A DNA stretch of 64,000 nt from Mercenaria mercenaria (Eukaryota > Mollusca > Bivalvia > Venerida > Veneridae), in contig NC_069373.1 in assembly GCF_021730395.1 (NCBI RefSeq), positions 14,340,001-14,404,000 on the forward strand. The letters are read 5' to 3'. The position numbers and the translations under genes were made by a program. Under the pieces are notes generated by a model that worked only from the letters and a program-made list of their open reading frames with translations, did not search any database and was not told where the DNA came from. Within the stretch, counting starts at the first letter, position 1. The number at the start of each line of letters is the position of its first letter. Positions 1 to 14,865 of the stretch are shown piece after piece.

Positions 1-2326
<2,326 letters not shown>

Positions 2327-2329
2327 CAT
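2327..2329 (-). CDS. TUBA: alpha-tubulin, coding exon 1 (start codon only)
   Basis: The minus strand reads ATG followed at once by GTAAGTGG, so the first coding exon holds only the initiator Met and the intron is phase 0. This is the classic animal alpha-tubulin layout. The 5' untranslated part of the exon runs from 2330 to about 2415, judged from the TATA box at 2442-2449. The distance to exon 2 is 1.9 kb. Confidence 0.9.
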
Positions 2330-2441
2330 GATTGATGTTTAGTTCTTTTGCTTGTAGAAAGCGAAGAATATTAACTCACAAAGGACGTAATGTGTCGGCG
2401 TGAGAAATACTTGTAGATAAAATGCGGCGTTTATTTTGCGG

Positions 2442-2502
2442 TATTTATAGTCCTTCTGTTGATCGGTTGCCTAGCAAATGAAAAATACTGAATGTTTATT
2501 GG
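2442..2502 (-). promoter_or_regulatory. alpha-tubulin core promoter (TATA 2442-2449, CCAAT 2498-2502)
   Basis: The minus strand has TATAAATA at 2449-2442, about 115 bp upstream of the ATG, and CCAAT at 2502-2498, about 50 bp further upstream. The spacing suits a focused polymerase II promoter with a start near 2415. Confidence 0.75.
2466..2479. promoter_or_regulatory. X-box-like (RFX) motif in tubulin promoter
   Basis: GTTGCCTAGCAAAT lies between the TATA and CCAAT boxes. The GTTGCC half is perfect and the second half (GCAAAT) is close to the RFX inverted repeat. RFX factors drive ciliary genes, so this may be a cilia-related tubulin. That reading is inference from one motif. Confidence 0.5.
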
Positions 2503-2529
2503 AAAGATTCGGTCATGTGATGGAAAACA

Positions 2530-3914
2530 AGGCATAGCCTAGGATACGGAAATACCCGATGTTTCACGATTGCCTTTAAGTAAACCCGTTAAGTTAAGTA
2601 AACTTTTGGCAAACCCGATCAATTGTTAGGTTATACTCTTATGTATAATGTATTGATTTGCATATCCAACTGTCAGCTTTTCAAATAGGTAATCAATATT
2701 ATAAGGGGTTTTGATACAATAACTAAAGAAGAATAAATTCAATTTATTTGTTATATATTGTATATATATTTAAAAAGGTTTTGTATCGAATCTGTCCTGT
2801 AAAATTTGTCATGCTTTCTGTATAATATCTTCCGTCACTATGTAACCTTTTACTGGGATGTAGACACTACATTTTTACCTTTCAATATATTATCACCCTT
2901 GTTTTCCATTGAAATGAATAAAAGATTACTGATTTTTGGATACATTTTGGGTATTTTTGTTAATATATATTGCGCAAGGCACGAAAAACAGATATAATAA
3001 GTAAGAAAAACGGATAGAATAATCGTTGCTTGAACAGAAATATTGCCACAGTATAAGCAGCGTGGATGAAATGCCTTATAAGTACAGGTCTCTTTTTACA
3101 GTCATTAAACAACAGCAAAAGAAGTATGTTTTTCAGAACTACGATTATTTCATCAAATGAACTAACGAACTTTCTGAAACAAAATATACAAGGGACTGCG
3201 TTGAAATATTAGCCGAGAAAAACATTATTTCGCCAATTAGCATAAAGATGATCTATCGCGATAGCGATCGACCTAGGAACATAGCAATGAATTGCATACA
3301 ACTTGGAAGAAGGTAGCAAATTGACGTATCTTTGCTCCACATTTTAGAAGAGAACAAAATTTTTCCATGACTACATAATTTATGAAGATGTTCATGTAAT
3401 GTAAATTTTCTCGTGTCAGTGAAAAACCTATTAATACGCTGCGCTAGGTAACCTTTTCAGATGAAAAAAGTGTGTGCATGAAAAACTAATTTATGGTTGG
3501 CCTTATCGAGATCAATAGTTTATCAGGTGTGTTTGTGAATTTGGTATAATAAAAGTACGGCCTACACGTTCAAACAAGCTTTTAATCCTCTGGCACAATG
3601 GCAATGTATAATCCTATCTATTATCTTTGACCAGGCTTTATATTCGTTTCGAGTACCAAACAAATACAATGTAGTTTAAATCTCCAATAATAGATAAATT
3701 GAACAATGGTATTTTAGATTTGTACACGTTATTATTCGGGCTTGCGGATAAACAAGATTTACGAACATAACTTTGTGTTGTGTTTTTGTTTATTTGCCTA
3801 GTGATATTCTGCTTAGTCACAGCCCCGGCGAATCATGAAAAAGGTATATAATGTCACCGTCGGCAAAATTTTTGATCGTTGCCGAATTCTGAATTCCCAA
3901 TAATGCCATAAAAT
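2530..3914. other. upstream intergenic DNA, nothing recognised
   Basis: AT-rich sequence upstream of the tubulin promoter. The short frames here are low in complexity and have no homology I recognise. Confidence 0.6.
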
Positions 3915-4147
3915 AAGCAAAATATAGTTAAATCGTTTCTCTTAATTATCAATGTGCACGCAAAATGATTTCTAATTAGACAGAATTATGAAATTAACAG
4001 TTCCTGTGCACTGGGAACTTTCTGGAATCATGTTATATTGCCAAGAATCGAAAGTTTAGATTTTTTAAAGTCTTATTTAGGCAAGAATTGATTAATCTCC
4101 CTGGTAGAACATATCGCTCCTTGGTAGCACTAAATGCTCACTTAATA
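3915..4147. repeat. unique flank of minisatellite, copy 1
   Basis: A segment of about 230 bp leads into the 20-bp array and recurs nearly unchanged at 5381-5613. Its last part (CTGGTAGAACATATCGCTC, GGTAGCACTAAATGCTCAC) already looks like diverged array units, suggesting that the array grew out of this edge. Confidence 0.85.
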
Positions 4148-5374
4148 TTGGTAGCACACATCACTTACTGGTAGCACACATCAATTACTGGTAGCACACG
4201 TCACTTATTGGTTGCACACATCACTTACTGGTAGCACACATCACTTACTGGTAGCACACATCGCTTACTGATAGCACACATCACTTACTTGTAGTACACA
4301 TTACTTACTGGTAGCACATACTGGTAGCACACATCGCTTACTGGTAGCACACATCGCTTACTGATAGCACACATCACTTACTTGTAGTACACATTACTTA
4401 CTGGTAGCACATACTGGTAGCACACATCACTTACTGATAGCACACATCACTTACTGGTAGCACCCAACACTTACTGGTAGCACACATCACTTACTGATAG
4501 CACACATCACTTACTGGTAGCACACATTACTTACTGGTAGCACATACTGGTTGCACCAGTAGCACACATCACTTACCAGTAGCACACAAAATCTACCGGT
4601 AGCACACATCACTTACTGGTAGCACATACTGGTAGCACACGTCACTTACTGGTAGCATACATCACTTACCGGTAGCATACATCACTTACTGGTAGCACAC
4701 ATCACTTACTGGTAGCACACGTCACTTTCTGGTAGCACACGTCACTTGCTGATAGCACACATCACTTACTGGTAGCACACATCACTTACTGGTAGCACAC
4801 ACCACCTACCGGTAGCACACATCAATTACTGGTAGCACACATCACTTACCGGTAGCACACATCACTTACTGGTAGCACACATCACTTACTGTTAGCACAC
4901 ATCGCTTACTGGTAGCACACATCAATTACTGGTAGCACACATCACTTACTGTTAGCACACATCGCTTACTGGTAGCACACATCAATTACTGGTAGCACAC
5001 ATCACTTACTGGTAGCAGACATCACTTACTGGTATCACATATCACTTACTGGTAGCACACACCACCTACCGGTAGCACACATCACTTACTGGTAGCACAC
5101 ATCACTTATCGGTAGCACACATCACTTACCGGTAGCACACATCACTTACTGGTAGCACACATCGCTTACTGGTAGCACACATCAATTACTGATATCACAC
5201 ATCACTTACTGGTAGCACACATCACTTACTGGTAGCACACATCAATTACTGATATCACACATCACTTACTGGTAGCACACATCACTTACTGGTAGCACAC
5301 ATTACTTACTGGTAGCACACATCAATTACTGATATCACACATCACTTACTGGTAGCACACATCACTTACTGGTT
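4148..5374. repeat. 20-bp minisatellite array 1
   Basis: About 60 tandem copies of GGTAGCACACATCACTTACT. Variants such as GATAGCAC, ATCGCTT and ATCAATT recur in blocks, showing higher-order amplification. The first 500 bp contains length-variant units that shift the phase; after that the period is strictly 20. Confidence 0.95.
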
Positions 5375-5380
5375 ACAGTT

Positions 5381-5613
5381 AAAGCAAAATATAGTTAAAT
5401 CGTTTCTCTTGATTATCAATGTGTACGTTAAATGATTTCTAATTAGACAGAATTATGAAATTAACAGTTCCTGTGCACTGGAAACTTTCTGGAATCATGT
5501 TATATTGCCAAGAATCGAAAGTTTAGCTTTCTTAAAGTCTTATTTAGGCGAGAATTGATTAATCTCCCTGGTAGAACATATCGCTCATTGGTAGCAGTAA
5601 ATGCTCACTTAAT
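5381..5613. repeat. unique flank of minisatellite, copy 2
   Basis: Direct repeat of 3915-4147 with only scattered substitutions. Flank plus array was duplicated as a unit of about 1.47 kb. Confidence 0.9.
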
Positions 5614-7004
5614 ATTGGTAGCACACATCACTTACTGGTAGCACACATCACTTACTGGTAGCACACATCACTTACTGGTGGCACACATCGTTTACTGGTA
5701 GCACACGTCACTTACTGGTAGCACACATCACTTACTGGTAGCACACACATCACTTACTGGTAGCACACATCGCTTACTGGTAGCACACACATCACTTACT
5801 GGTAGCACACATCACTTACTGATAGCACACATCACTTACTGGTAGCACACATCACGTACTGATAGCACACATCACTTACTGGTAGCACACATCACGTACT
5901 GATAGCACACATCACTTACTGGTAGCACACATCACGTACTGATAGCACACATCACTTACTGGTAGCACACATCACTTACTGGTAGCACAAATCGCTTACT
6001 GATAGCACACATCACTTACTGGTAGCACATGTCATTTACTGGTAGTACACAGCACTTACTGGTAGCACACATCGCTTACTGATAGCACACATCGCTTACT
6101 GGTAGTACACATCACTTTCTGATAGCACACATCACTTACTGGTAGCACACATCACTTACTGGTAGCACACAGCACTTATAGGTAGCACACATCACTTACT
6201 GGTAGTACACAGCACTTACTGGTAGCACACATCACTTACTGATAGCACACATCGCTTACTGGTAGTACACATCACTTTCTGATAGCACACATCACTTACT
6301 GGTAGCACACATCACTTACTGGTAGCACACATCACTTATAGGTAGCACACATCACTTACTGGTAGCACACATCACTTACCGGTAGCACACATCACCTACT
6401 GGTAGCATACATCACTTACTGGTAGCACACATCACTTACTGATATCACACATCGCTTACTGGTAGCACACATCATTTACTGGTAGCACACATCAATTTCT
6501 GGTATCACACATCACTTACTGGTAGTACACATTACTTACTAGTAGCACACATCACTTACTGGTACCACACATCACCACATCACTTACTTGTAGCACACAT
6601 CACTTGCTGGTAGCTCACATCACTTACTGGTAGCACACATCACTTACTGATAGCACACATCGCTTACTGATAGCACACATCACTTACTGGTAGTACACAT
6701 TACTTACTTGTAGCACACATCACTTACTGGTAGCACACATCACTTACTGGTAGCACACATCACCACATCACTTACTGGTAGCACACACCATCACATCACT
6801 TACTGGTAGCATACATCACTTGCTGGTAGCACACATCACTTACTGGTGTCACACATCGCTTACTGGTAGCACACATCACTTACTGGTAGCACACATCAAT
6901 TACTGATATCACACATCACTTACTGGTAGCACACATCGCTTACTGGTATCACACATCGCTTACTGGTAGCTCAAGTCACTTTCTGGTAGCACACATCACT
7001 TTAA
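5614..7004. repeat. 20-bp minisatellite array 2
   Basis: About 70 units of the same 20-mer as in 4148-5374, with a different pattern of variants. These include a CACCACATCACTTAC length variant near 6570 and 6760. Confidence 0.95.
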
Positions 7005-7165
7005 GTGATACCAGTAATACTGCATTTCTGGTAGCAATCATTACTGACAGCACACACAGCAAATACTGCTCATTGGTGGAACCTTCTCTCAATGATAGCA
7101 CACATCACTCACAGAAAGCACACACTGCTTACTAATAACACTCATTGCTAACTGATAACACATCT
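7005..7165. repeat. degenerate edge of the 20-bp array
   Basis: Units are recognisable (GATAGCACACATCACT, ATAACACTCATTGCTAAC) but increasingly diverged. This fits the old edge of an array that homogenises in its centre. Confidence 0.8.
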
Positions 7166-7917
7166 TAAATGGCCCTTAACTGTAACCAGGATGTTGTATG
7201 TGACACATTATCTTATTATATTTATGGGTCTAGGTCTTGCACAAGACACATGGTCTATTTACTAGTATGTGAATACCTGTGCCAAGTTGTTTGAGTATCC
7301 ATCTACTAAAACAAAGGTTACAAAATGGTCTCAAAACAACATAATCTTTGACATGTAAGTTGAGAACTTGAGCTTTGATATCTTTGAGCAATATATGATT
7401 GTCTAGTTAAAGAAAATGTTTTTTTGCCAAGTAAACCAAACACCTATGCATGCATAATGAAGTTAAAGGGCAATACTTATCAGTTTCTTTAAAGGTATAT
7501 TACCCCCAAATTTCATATCTGAATAATTATTACATACAGTTTATGTCAGTATAAAATTTTCAAGTTTATGTGTATAAACAGACAATAAATCTTTGATCTA
7601 AAAGTGCAATCCTGACCTTTTAGAATCTTTCATCTTCCTATGTGAGCAATGTGTGCTATCAGTCTTTAAAATAAAAGGGAACAAGAAATTTTTTTGTGAG
7701 CTTGACCTTTTGGGTAGGGTTCTGGGTCCTGCGTGTGGTACATCAGCTTGTTATAAAGGTTATTTATACTAAGTTATTCTGAGATTAAGCCAAGCATGTT
7801 AAAACTCTTCACCAGACAGGATATGCAGAAAAACTAATGAATGGACACAAACATAGTAGGTCATGGGTTACATTTAGATCCCATACATTATCAGATGGGG
7901 GAGGGGGCATAATACAT
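7166..7917. other. non-coding DNA with decayed repeat core
   Basis: Phrases such as GACCTTTTGGGTAGGGTTCT and GGTACATCAGCTTGTTATAA resemble worn units of hairpin-ended element cores. No ends are found and no gene is recognised. Confidence 0.4.
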
Positions 7918-7927
7918 GACATGGTTT

Positions 7928-8296
7928 GGGATCAGGACAAAATACCCTGCAGACAAAACCCCCTTCACTCATTTTTGCATAGGCGGGCAAATCCCCCTTC
8001 ATCTTTTTTACAAGGAGGACAAAACCCTCTTTGCTGAATTTTACAAGGCGGACAAAACCCCCTTCGCATTTTTCACAAGGAGGACAAAACACGGGCACTT
8101 CACGTTTTATTTGTTCCTCTTGTGAAAAAAGCGAGGGGATTTTGTCCTCCTTGTAAAAAACATGAAGGGGTTTTTGTCCTCCTTGTAAAATTCAGCAAAG
8201 GGGATTTTGTCCTCTTTGTAAAAACGATGTTTTTTTTCCGCCTATGCAAAAATGAGCGAAGGGGGTTTTGTCCGCAGGGGATTTTGTCCTACACTC
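7928..8296. mobile_element. foldback (Mutator-like) element with 10-bp TSD
   Basis: The whole 369-bp element is an inverted repeat. Arms of about 165 bp (7928 to about 8090, and about 8115 to 8296) flank a 25-bp centre. Each arm is built from short repeats carrying AGGACAAAA and CCCCCTTC. Identical 10-bp duplications GACATGGTTT flank it at 7918-7927 and 8297-8306. A TSD of 9-10 bp with long inverted arms fits a Mutator-superfamily foldback element; there is no transposase, so it is non-autonomous. Confidence 0.85.
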
Positions 8297-8378
8297 GACA
8301 TGGTTTACTTACTATTAACTAGCCAAGGTGGCTCTGAAAAGTTAAACATTGCTTAAACTGCAAAATATTACATATATT

Positions 8379-10286
8379 AACAAGAGGACCATGATGGTCC
8401 TGAATCGCTCACCTGTTCCCACATGACCCAGTTTTGAGTATGACGTCGTTTTTTCTATTATTTGACATAGTGACCTAGTTTTTGAGCTCATGTGACCCAG
8501 TTTTGAAATTGATCTAGATATCATCAAGATAAAAATTCTGACCAATTTTCATGAAGATCCATTGAAAAATATGGCCTCTAGAGAGGTCACAAGGTTTTTC
8601 TATTATTTGACCTATTGACCTAGTTTTCAAAGGTACGTGACCCTGTTTTGAACTTGACTTAGATATCATCAAGGTGAACATTCTCACTAATTTTCATGAA
8701 GATCTCATGAAAAATATGGCCTCTAGAGAGGTCACAAGGTTTTTCTATTTTTATACCTACTGGCCTAGTTTTTGACTGCATGTGACCCAGTTTCGAAACT
8801 GACCTAGATACCATCAAGGTGAACATTCAGACCAATTTTCATGAAGATCTACTGAAAAATATGGCCTCTGGAGAGGTCAAAAGATTTTTCTAATTTTAGA
8901 CCTACTGACCTAGTTTTTGACCGCAGTTGACCCAGTTTCAAACCTGACCTTTATATCATCAAGATGAACAGTCAGACCAACTTTCCTACACATCCCATGA
9001 AAAATATGGCCTCTAGAGAGGGCACAAGGTTTTTTCATTATTTGACCTACTGACCTACTTTTTGATGGCACGTGACCCAGTTTCGAACTTGACCTAGATA
9101 TCATCATGATAAACATTCTTACCAATTTTTATGAAGATCTATTCAAAAGTATGGCCTCTAAAGAGGTCACAAGGTTTTTCTATTTTTAGACCTACTGAAC
9201 TAGTTTTTGACCGCATGTGACCCAGTTTCGAACTTGACCTAGATATCATCAAGATGAACATTCAGACAAACTTCCATACAGATCCCATGAAAAATATGGC
9301 CTTTAGAGAGGTCACAAGGTTTTTCTATTATTTGACCTACTGACCTAGTTTTTGATGGCACGTGACCCAGTTTCGAACTCGACCTAGATATCATCAAGAT
9401 GAACATTCTGACCAATTTTCATGAAGATCTTTTGAAATATATGGCCTCTAGAGAGGTCACAAGGTTTTTCTATTTTTAGACCTACTGACCTAGTTTTTGA
9501 CCGCACGTGACCCAGTTTCGAACTTGACCTAGATATCATCAAGGTGAACATTCTGACCTATTTTCATAAAGACCCCATGAAAAATGTGACCTCTAAAGTG
9601 GTCACAAGGTTTTTCTATTATTTGACCTACTGACCTAGTTTTTGATGGCACGTAACCCAGTTTCGAACTTGACCTAGATATCATCAAGGTGAACATTCTG
9701 ACCAATTTTCATGAAGATCTTGTGAAATATATGGCCTCTAGAGAGGTCACAAGGTTTTTCTATTTTTAGACCTACTGACCTAGTTTTTGACCGCACGTGA
9801 CCCAGTTTCGAACTTGACCTAGATATCATCAAGGTGAACATTCTGACCAATTTTCATAAAGACCCATGAAAAATGTGACCTCTAGAGTGGTCACAAGGTT
9901 TTTCTATTATTTGACCTACTGACCTAGTTTTTGATGGCACGTAACCCAGTTTCGAACTTGACCTAGATATCATCAAGGTGAACAGTCTGACTAATTTTCA
10001 TGAAGATCTTTTGAAATATATGGCCTCTAGAGGGGTCACAAGGTTTTTCTATTTTTAGACCTACTGACCTAGTTTTTGACCGCATGTGACCCAGTTTCGA
10101 ACTTGACCTAGATATCATCAAGGTGAACATTCTGACCAATTTTCATAAAGACCCCATGAAAAATGTGACCTCTAGAGTGGTCACAAGCAAAAGTTTACGC
10201 ACGGACGCACGGACGGACGGACGGACGATGGACGCTGCACGATCACAAAAGCTCACCTTGTCACTTTGTGACAGGTGAGCTAAAAA
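8379..10286 (+). mobile_element. HINE-A element, 145-bp core repeats (copy 1)
   Basis: It begins AACAAGAGGACCATGATGGT (a terminal hairpin), followed by GCTCACCTG, and ends with the inverted copy CAGGTGAGCTAAAAA. The core is about 12 tandem units of 145 bp containing GACCTAGTTTTTGA and TATCATCAAGGTGAACATTC. Just before the end lies a short (ACGG)n tract. A hairpin at one end, subterminal inverted repeats and a tandem core match Helentron-associated non-autonomous elements. The family assignment is inference from layout. Confidence 0.8.
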
Positions 10287-10289
10287 CAC

Positions 10290-10725
10290 ACTGACCTCCA
10301 GACTGTACGACAACTTTTAAAATTAGGAAATTATTGCTATCTTTCTTAAGGAGGCTTTAAAACTTGTTTACTGACAGATTATATGTTATAGAAACACACG
10401 AGAATTAGCTGGTTTTACTAATTTTTCCATAAAAAGTGTTTGTGACAGGATACTTAAGGTAAACTGCCTGAATTATACAGCTTTTCTAAAGGTTGTTAAG
10501 AAAGGAATTCCTCCTTGGTGTATTGGTCATGAAAGTAGGAAAGTTTTAATTGCCAATGCGGCCCCAGTTTGATTTTCCACTCAGACTTGTTTTTCCTGGT
10601 TTTGTATTTTTAAGATAAATTAGAAACAAAAACTCGTGTTATAATGTTCTTAATATGATCAAACTTCAAATTTAAAGAAAGATCATTTTTAGCCAAAATC
10701 TGGAGAGCAGCTCCTTTTATGTTAT
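10290..10725. mobile_element. diverged relative of the 49606-50067 MITE
   Basis: The left end CACTGACCTCCAGACTG and right end near CTGGAGAGCAGCTCCTTTTA are inverted and match the ends of the element at 49606. Interior phrases (TACTGACAGATTATATGTTA, AGAAACAAAAACTCGTG) also match. It abuts HINE-A copy 1. The TTAA duplication is not preserved. Confidence 0.55.
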
Positions 10726-11019
10726 AGATCTCAAAGCCTCAAGAGCCACATGAAACTGTAGACATGTTTTCATGATACCCCTTACTTCACCAGTGTAAGC
10801 AAAAATTTAAACATTATCTTTCGAAAAAGATCACTTTATTTCATCATTAATAATAAAGTTTTACATATTTTGTCAAAATGGATAAAAAATGGAAATAAAT
10901 CTAATGCAAATAAAGACATACAAATTAATGACACAAATAAAATACAGTACAGAGTATGCAGTAATCTTATATTCAGTTAAATACTGGTAAACATACACAT
11001 CAATAATCAACAAACATAT

Positions 11020-11254
11020 GAGCCGCGCCATGGGAAAACCAACATAATGGGTTTGCGACCAGCAAGGATCCAGACCAGCCTGCGCATCCGCGCAGTCTGG
11101 TCAGGATCCATGCTGTTCGCTAACAGTTTCTCCAATTCCAATAGACTTTAAAAGCGAACAGCATGGATCCTGACCAGACTGCGCGGATGCGCAGGCTGGT
11201 CTGGATCCTTGCTGGTCACAAACCCATTATGTTGGTTTTCCCATGGCGCGACTC
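11020..11254. mobile_element. palindromic MITE (GAGCC family) copy 1, TSD ATAT
   Basis: A 235-bp near-palindrome that begins GAGCCGCGCCATGGGAAAAC and ends in the inverted sequence. ATAT is duplicated at 11016-11019 and 11255-11258. Arms of about 105 bp are joined by a short centre (AGTTTCTCCAATTCC). It is non-coding. The 4-bp AT-rich TSD and GAG/CTC ends would suit the Sola superfamily (inference). Confidence 0.9.
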
Positions 11255-11259
11255 ATATC

Positions 11260-13975
11260 AATAATCAATCAAACAAAGATCTGAAAATAATTTCTTTAAC
11301 ATCTTAATAAGACAAGATAGAGAACAATTTAACTTAATTTAATCTATTTATGCCATGTCAATTATAAAAACATTCTGTGAACATGTCATTTTAAAATTCA
11401 GTTCAAATTATCTAACCAGTTTTCTTCAGTGTTTCAGACCAGGGCTCATATTGCATAAATAAAATTATCAGTTCTTTAATCAATCATTGAACCACTATAA
11501 ACCCAACAGGACTGTTGGATCATTATTAAACCTTTGAAGAATGCCTAATTCAAACAAACAGGCCTAGATCTTGGCAGTGGGCCAAGGTTTTTCTGTCCAC
11601 TGTCATGCTATTTACTGTTATTTATTGGGGTTTTTTTTTGTTTTGTTTTTTTGTGGGGGGTGAGGGGGACACTTGTATAGTAGTGAATCTAGGACTTTAA
11701 AGATATATTTGTTAATAAGTTACTCACTATTATAATAATAAAATGCCAAAGATAGGTATAATTTTCAAAGTTTTATTTAATTTATTATTAAATTAGTCAT
11801 TAGCCTCTGTGATAATAAAATCCCTTGACCCACTGCCAAGATTTCCCTCCCCGTCCCGCCCCCACTCCAAACCCATTTTCTGTATTTTGCATATAATTAA
11901 AATGTTCTTGATGGATTTTTTAAGCAACCTATCAACAATATTTTTCCATTACAGCTTCTTTTTGTTGTGGGCCTACTTTGCAATGCATGTCTCTATGGCT
12001 GTGTTTGTGGTACTTTGTGCTTCCAGTAAATCTACCCTTATCTTTTATCTTTTTAAGGATGATGGAGCAAAAAGTAATTTTAATATTTTGTGAGCTTGAA
12101 GAATATCAATTTCACAAAATATAAGAGCAGAAAAAGCATAGGTCACGACACATTTTTTTACCATGCATCTAAGAGATATATTTAGAAAGAACCTTTACAA
12201 GCTGGTGAATGATATATTGGTTCTTTTTATTCTAATTTATACTTCCTAAATAACATAGTGCTATGTTGAAAACTTTCATTTCATTACCTTTTACATCAGT
12301 CAGAAAAATATCAAAACTAAACCTGATCTGCTTAAATAGATATTTGAAATTACCGACCTGTGCATCTTACATCAGACTGATATAATGGTACATTATTAGC
12401 CATATTTTGATGATTTAGAATTCAGGAAACAGTGCAACAGGGGAACAAACTCGATTTGTAATAAAACAATGCCTACAGAATAGCTTCCCCTGACCAAAAA
12501 AAAAATACTTGTTTACATTAGAATTAATGATTAATGGAACAGGAATACAATAGACCAAATGTACATCCTAGGCTGAGTGCATATCTGTTACATCTTGTTG
12601 TTTATTTACATATATTTACAATAGTTTCCTGCTTGGCTCTCAATATATGAGTGTTTCAATAACATTGGTAAATAAATTAAATGCAGTCATTTTTCACAGA
12701 ACTGTTAAAATTGCCTGATGTGGGTTTACTGCATTTTTCAACAGTATTCCATTTAGGTAAAAGGCAATCAGTTGACCTACTCTTGTATTCTTTACCTGTA
12801 CACACTTGTTCCTGACATCCCCAGTGCACACTGAACCGGTGCAAGAAAAATAATTTCAGACATGCTGTCTTCTATCAAATAACCACAAAGAACATTCTCC
12901 ATACCTGCATGTGACCTCTAGAGTGCTGTCATGTTCTCCTGATATTCAAGTGTAGGTCTGTATATATTTCAAATTAAAAATATCAGATATATTTCACACT
13001 GTGTAAAGCGTAAATAAAGATAGTCGTACAGGTTGTAACCATGACAAAGACTACAAAGTCGACTGGTATATCAAAGTCATGATATATATCATATCATAGA
13101 CTGTGTACAGGTGTAATTCATTTTATTATATACCTGTATACATTCTGTAAATAAAATCGGCTTGTAATTCACAATAAAATAAGAAGAGGCAGAAAAAAAT
13201 TCTGTATTGTGCCTTTTAAATTCGGTCTTGTACCTTCCGTATTGTATGCTGTCGGACCACTTTCATTAATATGCATGACCCGACACAGTTCTATAAATAA
13301 TGCACATGAAAACTTCACTTAGTTCCATTTTAATATCGATAAACATTGCAGATTTCGTTCAATAACAAAACAACAAACAAAAAGCTAGAGGTATATAATA
13401 AAAGGGTCATCACAACAGTAGCTGGATCTGGGATTTTGTATTTGGCTCTTGTGGATTTTGCAAGGTAAGATCACACTGGCGTTTGCGCGCCTCGTGAAAT
13501 CTGATCTGGCAAAAATCCACTCGAGCCGATTACAGCGTTCCAGATCGAGCAACTGTTATGATAACCCCATTATAATCATATCATATCATAGACAGTATAC
13601 AGGTGTAAATCATAACACAGAGATTGAATCTACAGGTATAAATCATGGTACGCACAGTTATTAAGATGTTTAAACCATGACATACTTGTGAACAGTTTAC
13701 AGTTATTAACTATGACAGAGGCAGTGTAGTGATATGCTTACTGCTAAATATAATCTATTCATCTGCAATGGTAACATATTAATTTGTCTCATAACAATTA
13801 TTTTCCTTTTGTTATTAGCTTTACTAGTTAACCAGTTTTATCCAGAGTGTTCTTCACTATTTGCTCTTCACTACCTATTAAGATTAGACATATTAGGAAC
13901 ATTACATATAAAATAGATCTCTTCATTTCAATATTTCATGTATACAAATTCTTGCATTCAGTTATATAACAGTTG
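11260..13975. other. long AT-rich non-coding stretch
   Basis: No coding exon or element with definable ends is seen. A motif ATATCATAGACTGTGTACAG near 13090 recurs near 13587 in slightly changed form, indicating a small local duplication. Plus-strand AATAAA motifs occur near 13150 and 13175, but no gene can be attached to them. Confidence 0.5.
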
Positions 13976-13979
13976 TACT

Positions 13980-14032
13980 TAACACACACACACACACGCA
14001 TGCACACACGCACGCACGCACACACACACACA
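13980..14032. repeat. (CA)n microsatellite with CACG variants
   Basis: About 50 bp of CA dinucleotides broken by CACG units, directly before the 58-bp minisatellite. Confidence 0.9.
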
Positions 14033-14074
14033 TCAGAACTGATACATGAAGTCTGTTCTGTAACAACTGAGCAG

Positions 14075-14865
14075 TTTAAACACAAGCACACCGGTGGACA
14101 TACATGATGTCTGTTTTCTATCTGCTTTGCATGTTTAACACAAGCACACCGGTGGACATACATGATGTCTGTTTTCTATCTGCTTTGCATGTTTAACACA
14201 AGCACACCGGTGGACATACATGATGTCTGTTTTCTATCTGCTTTGCATGTTTAACACAAGCACACCGGTGGACATACATGATGTCTGTTTTCTATCTGCT
14301 TTGCATGTTTAACACAAGCACACGCGTGGACATACATGATGTCTGTTTTCTATCTGCTTTGCATGTTTAACACAAGCACACCGGTGGACATACATGATGT
14401 CTGTTTTCTATCTGCTTTGCATGTTTAACACAAGCACACCGGTGGACATACATGATGTCTGTTTTCTATCTGCTTTGCATGTTTCACACAAGCACACCAA
14501 TGGACATACATGATGTCTGTTTTCTATCTGCTTTGCATGTTTAACACAAGCACACCGGTGGACATACATGATGTCTGTTTTCTATCTGCTTTGCATGTTT
14601 AACACAAGCACACCGGTGGACATACATGATGTCTGTTTTCTATCTGCTTTGCATAACACAAGCACACCGGATGGATCATACATGATGTCTGTTTTCTATC
14701 TGCTTTGCAGTTTAACACAAGCACACCGGTGGACATACATGATGTCTGTTTTCTATCTGCTTTGCATAACACAAGCACACCGGTGGACATACATGATGTC
14801 TGTTTTCTATCTGATTTGCATGTTTAACACAAGCACACCAGTGGACATACATGATGTCTAATCTG
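14075..14865. repeat. 58-bp minisatellite
   Basis: About 13 copies of a 58-bp unit containing AACACAAGCACACCGGTGGA and GATGTCTGTTTTCTATCTGC. Several are identical over their full length. A few units are 54-56 bp because of small deletions near 14650 and 14765. The short frames read here are repeat artefacts. Confidence 0.95.

Noticed and set aside
4148-7004. CRISPR-like regular array
   Set aside because: Units are contiguous 20-mers without spacers, in a eukaryotic context with introns; it is a minisatellite.
11809-12093. 94-codon hydrophobic frame
   Set aside because: AT-rich chance frame, no family recognised and no splice or promoter context.
14568-14861. 97-codon frame MMSVFYLLCMFNTSTPVDIH...
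   Set aside because: Pure translation of the 58-bp minisatellite; the frame depends on small unit-length changes.
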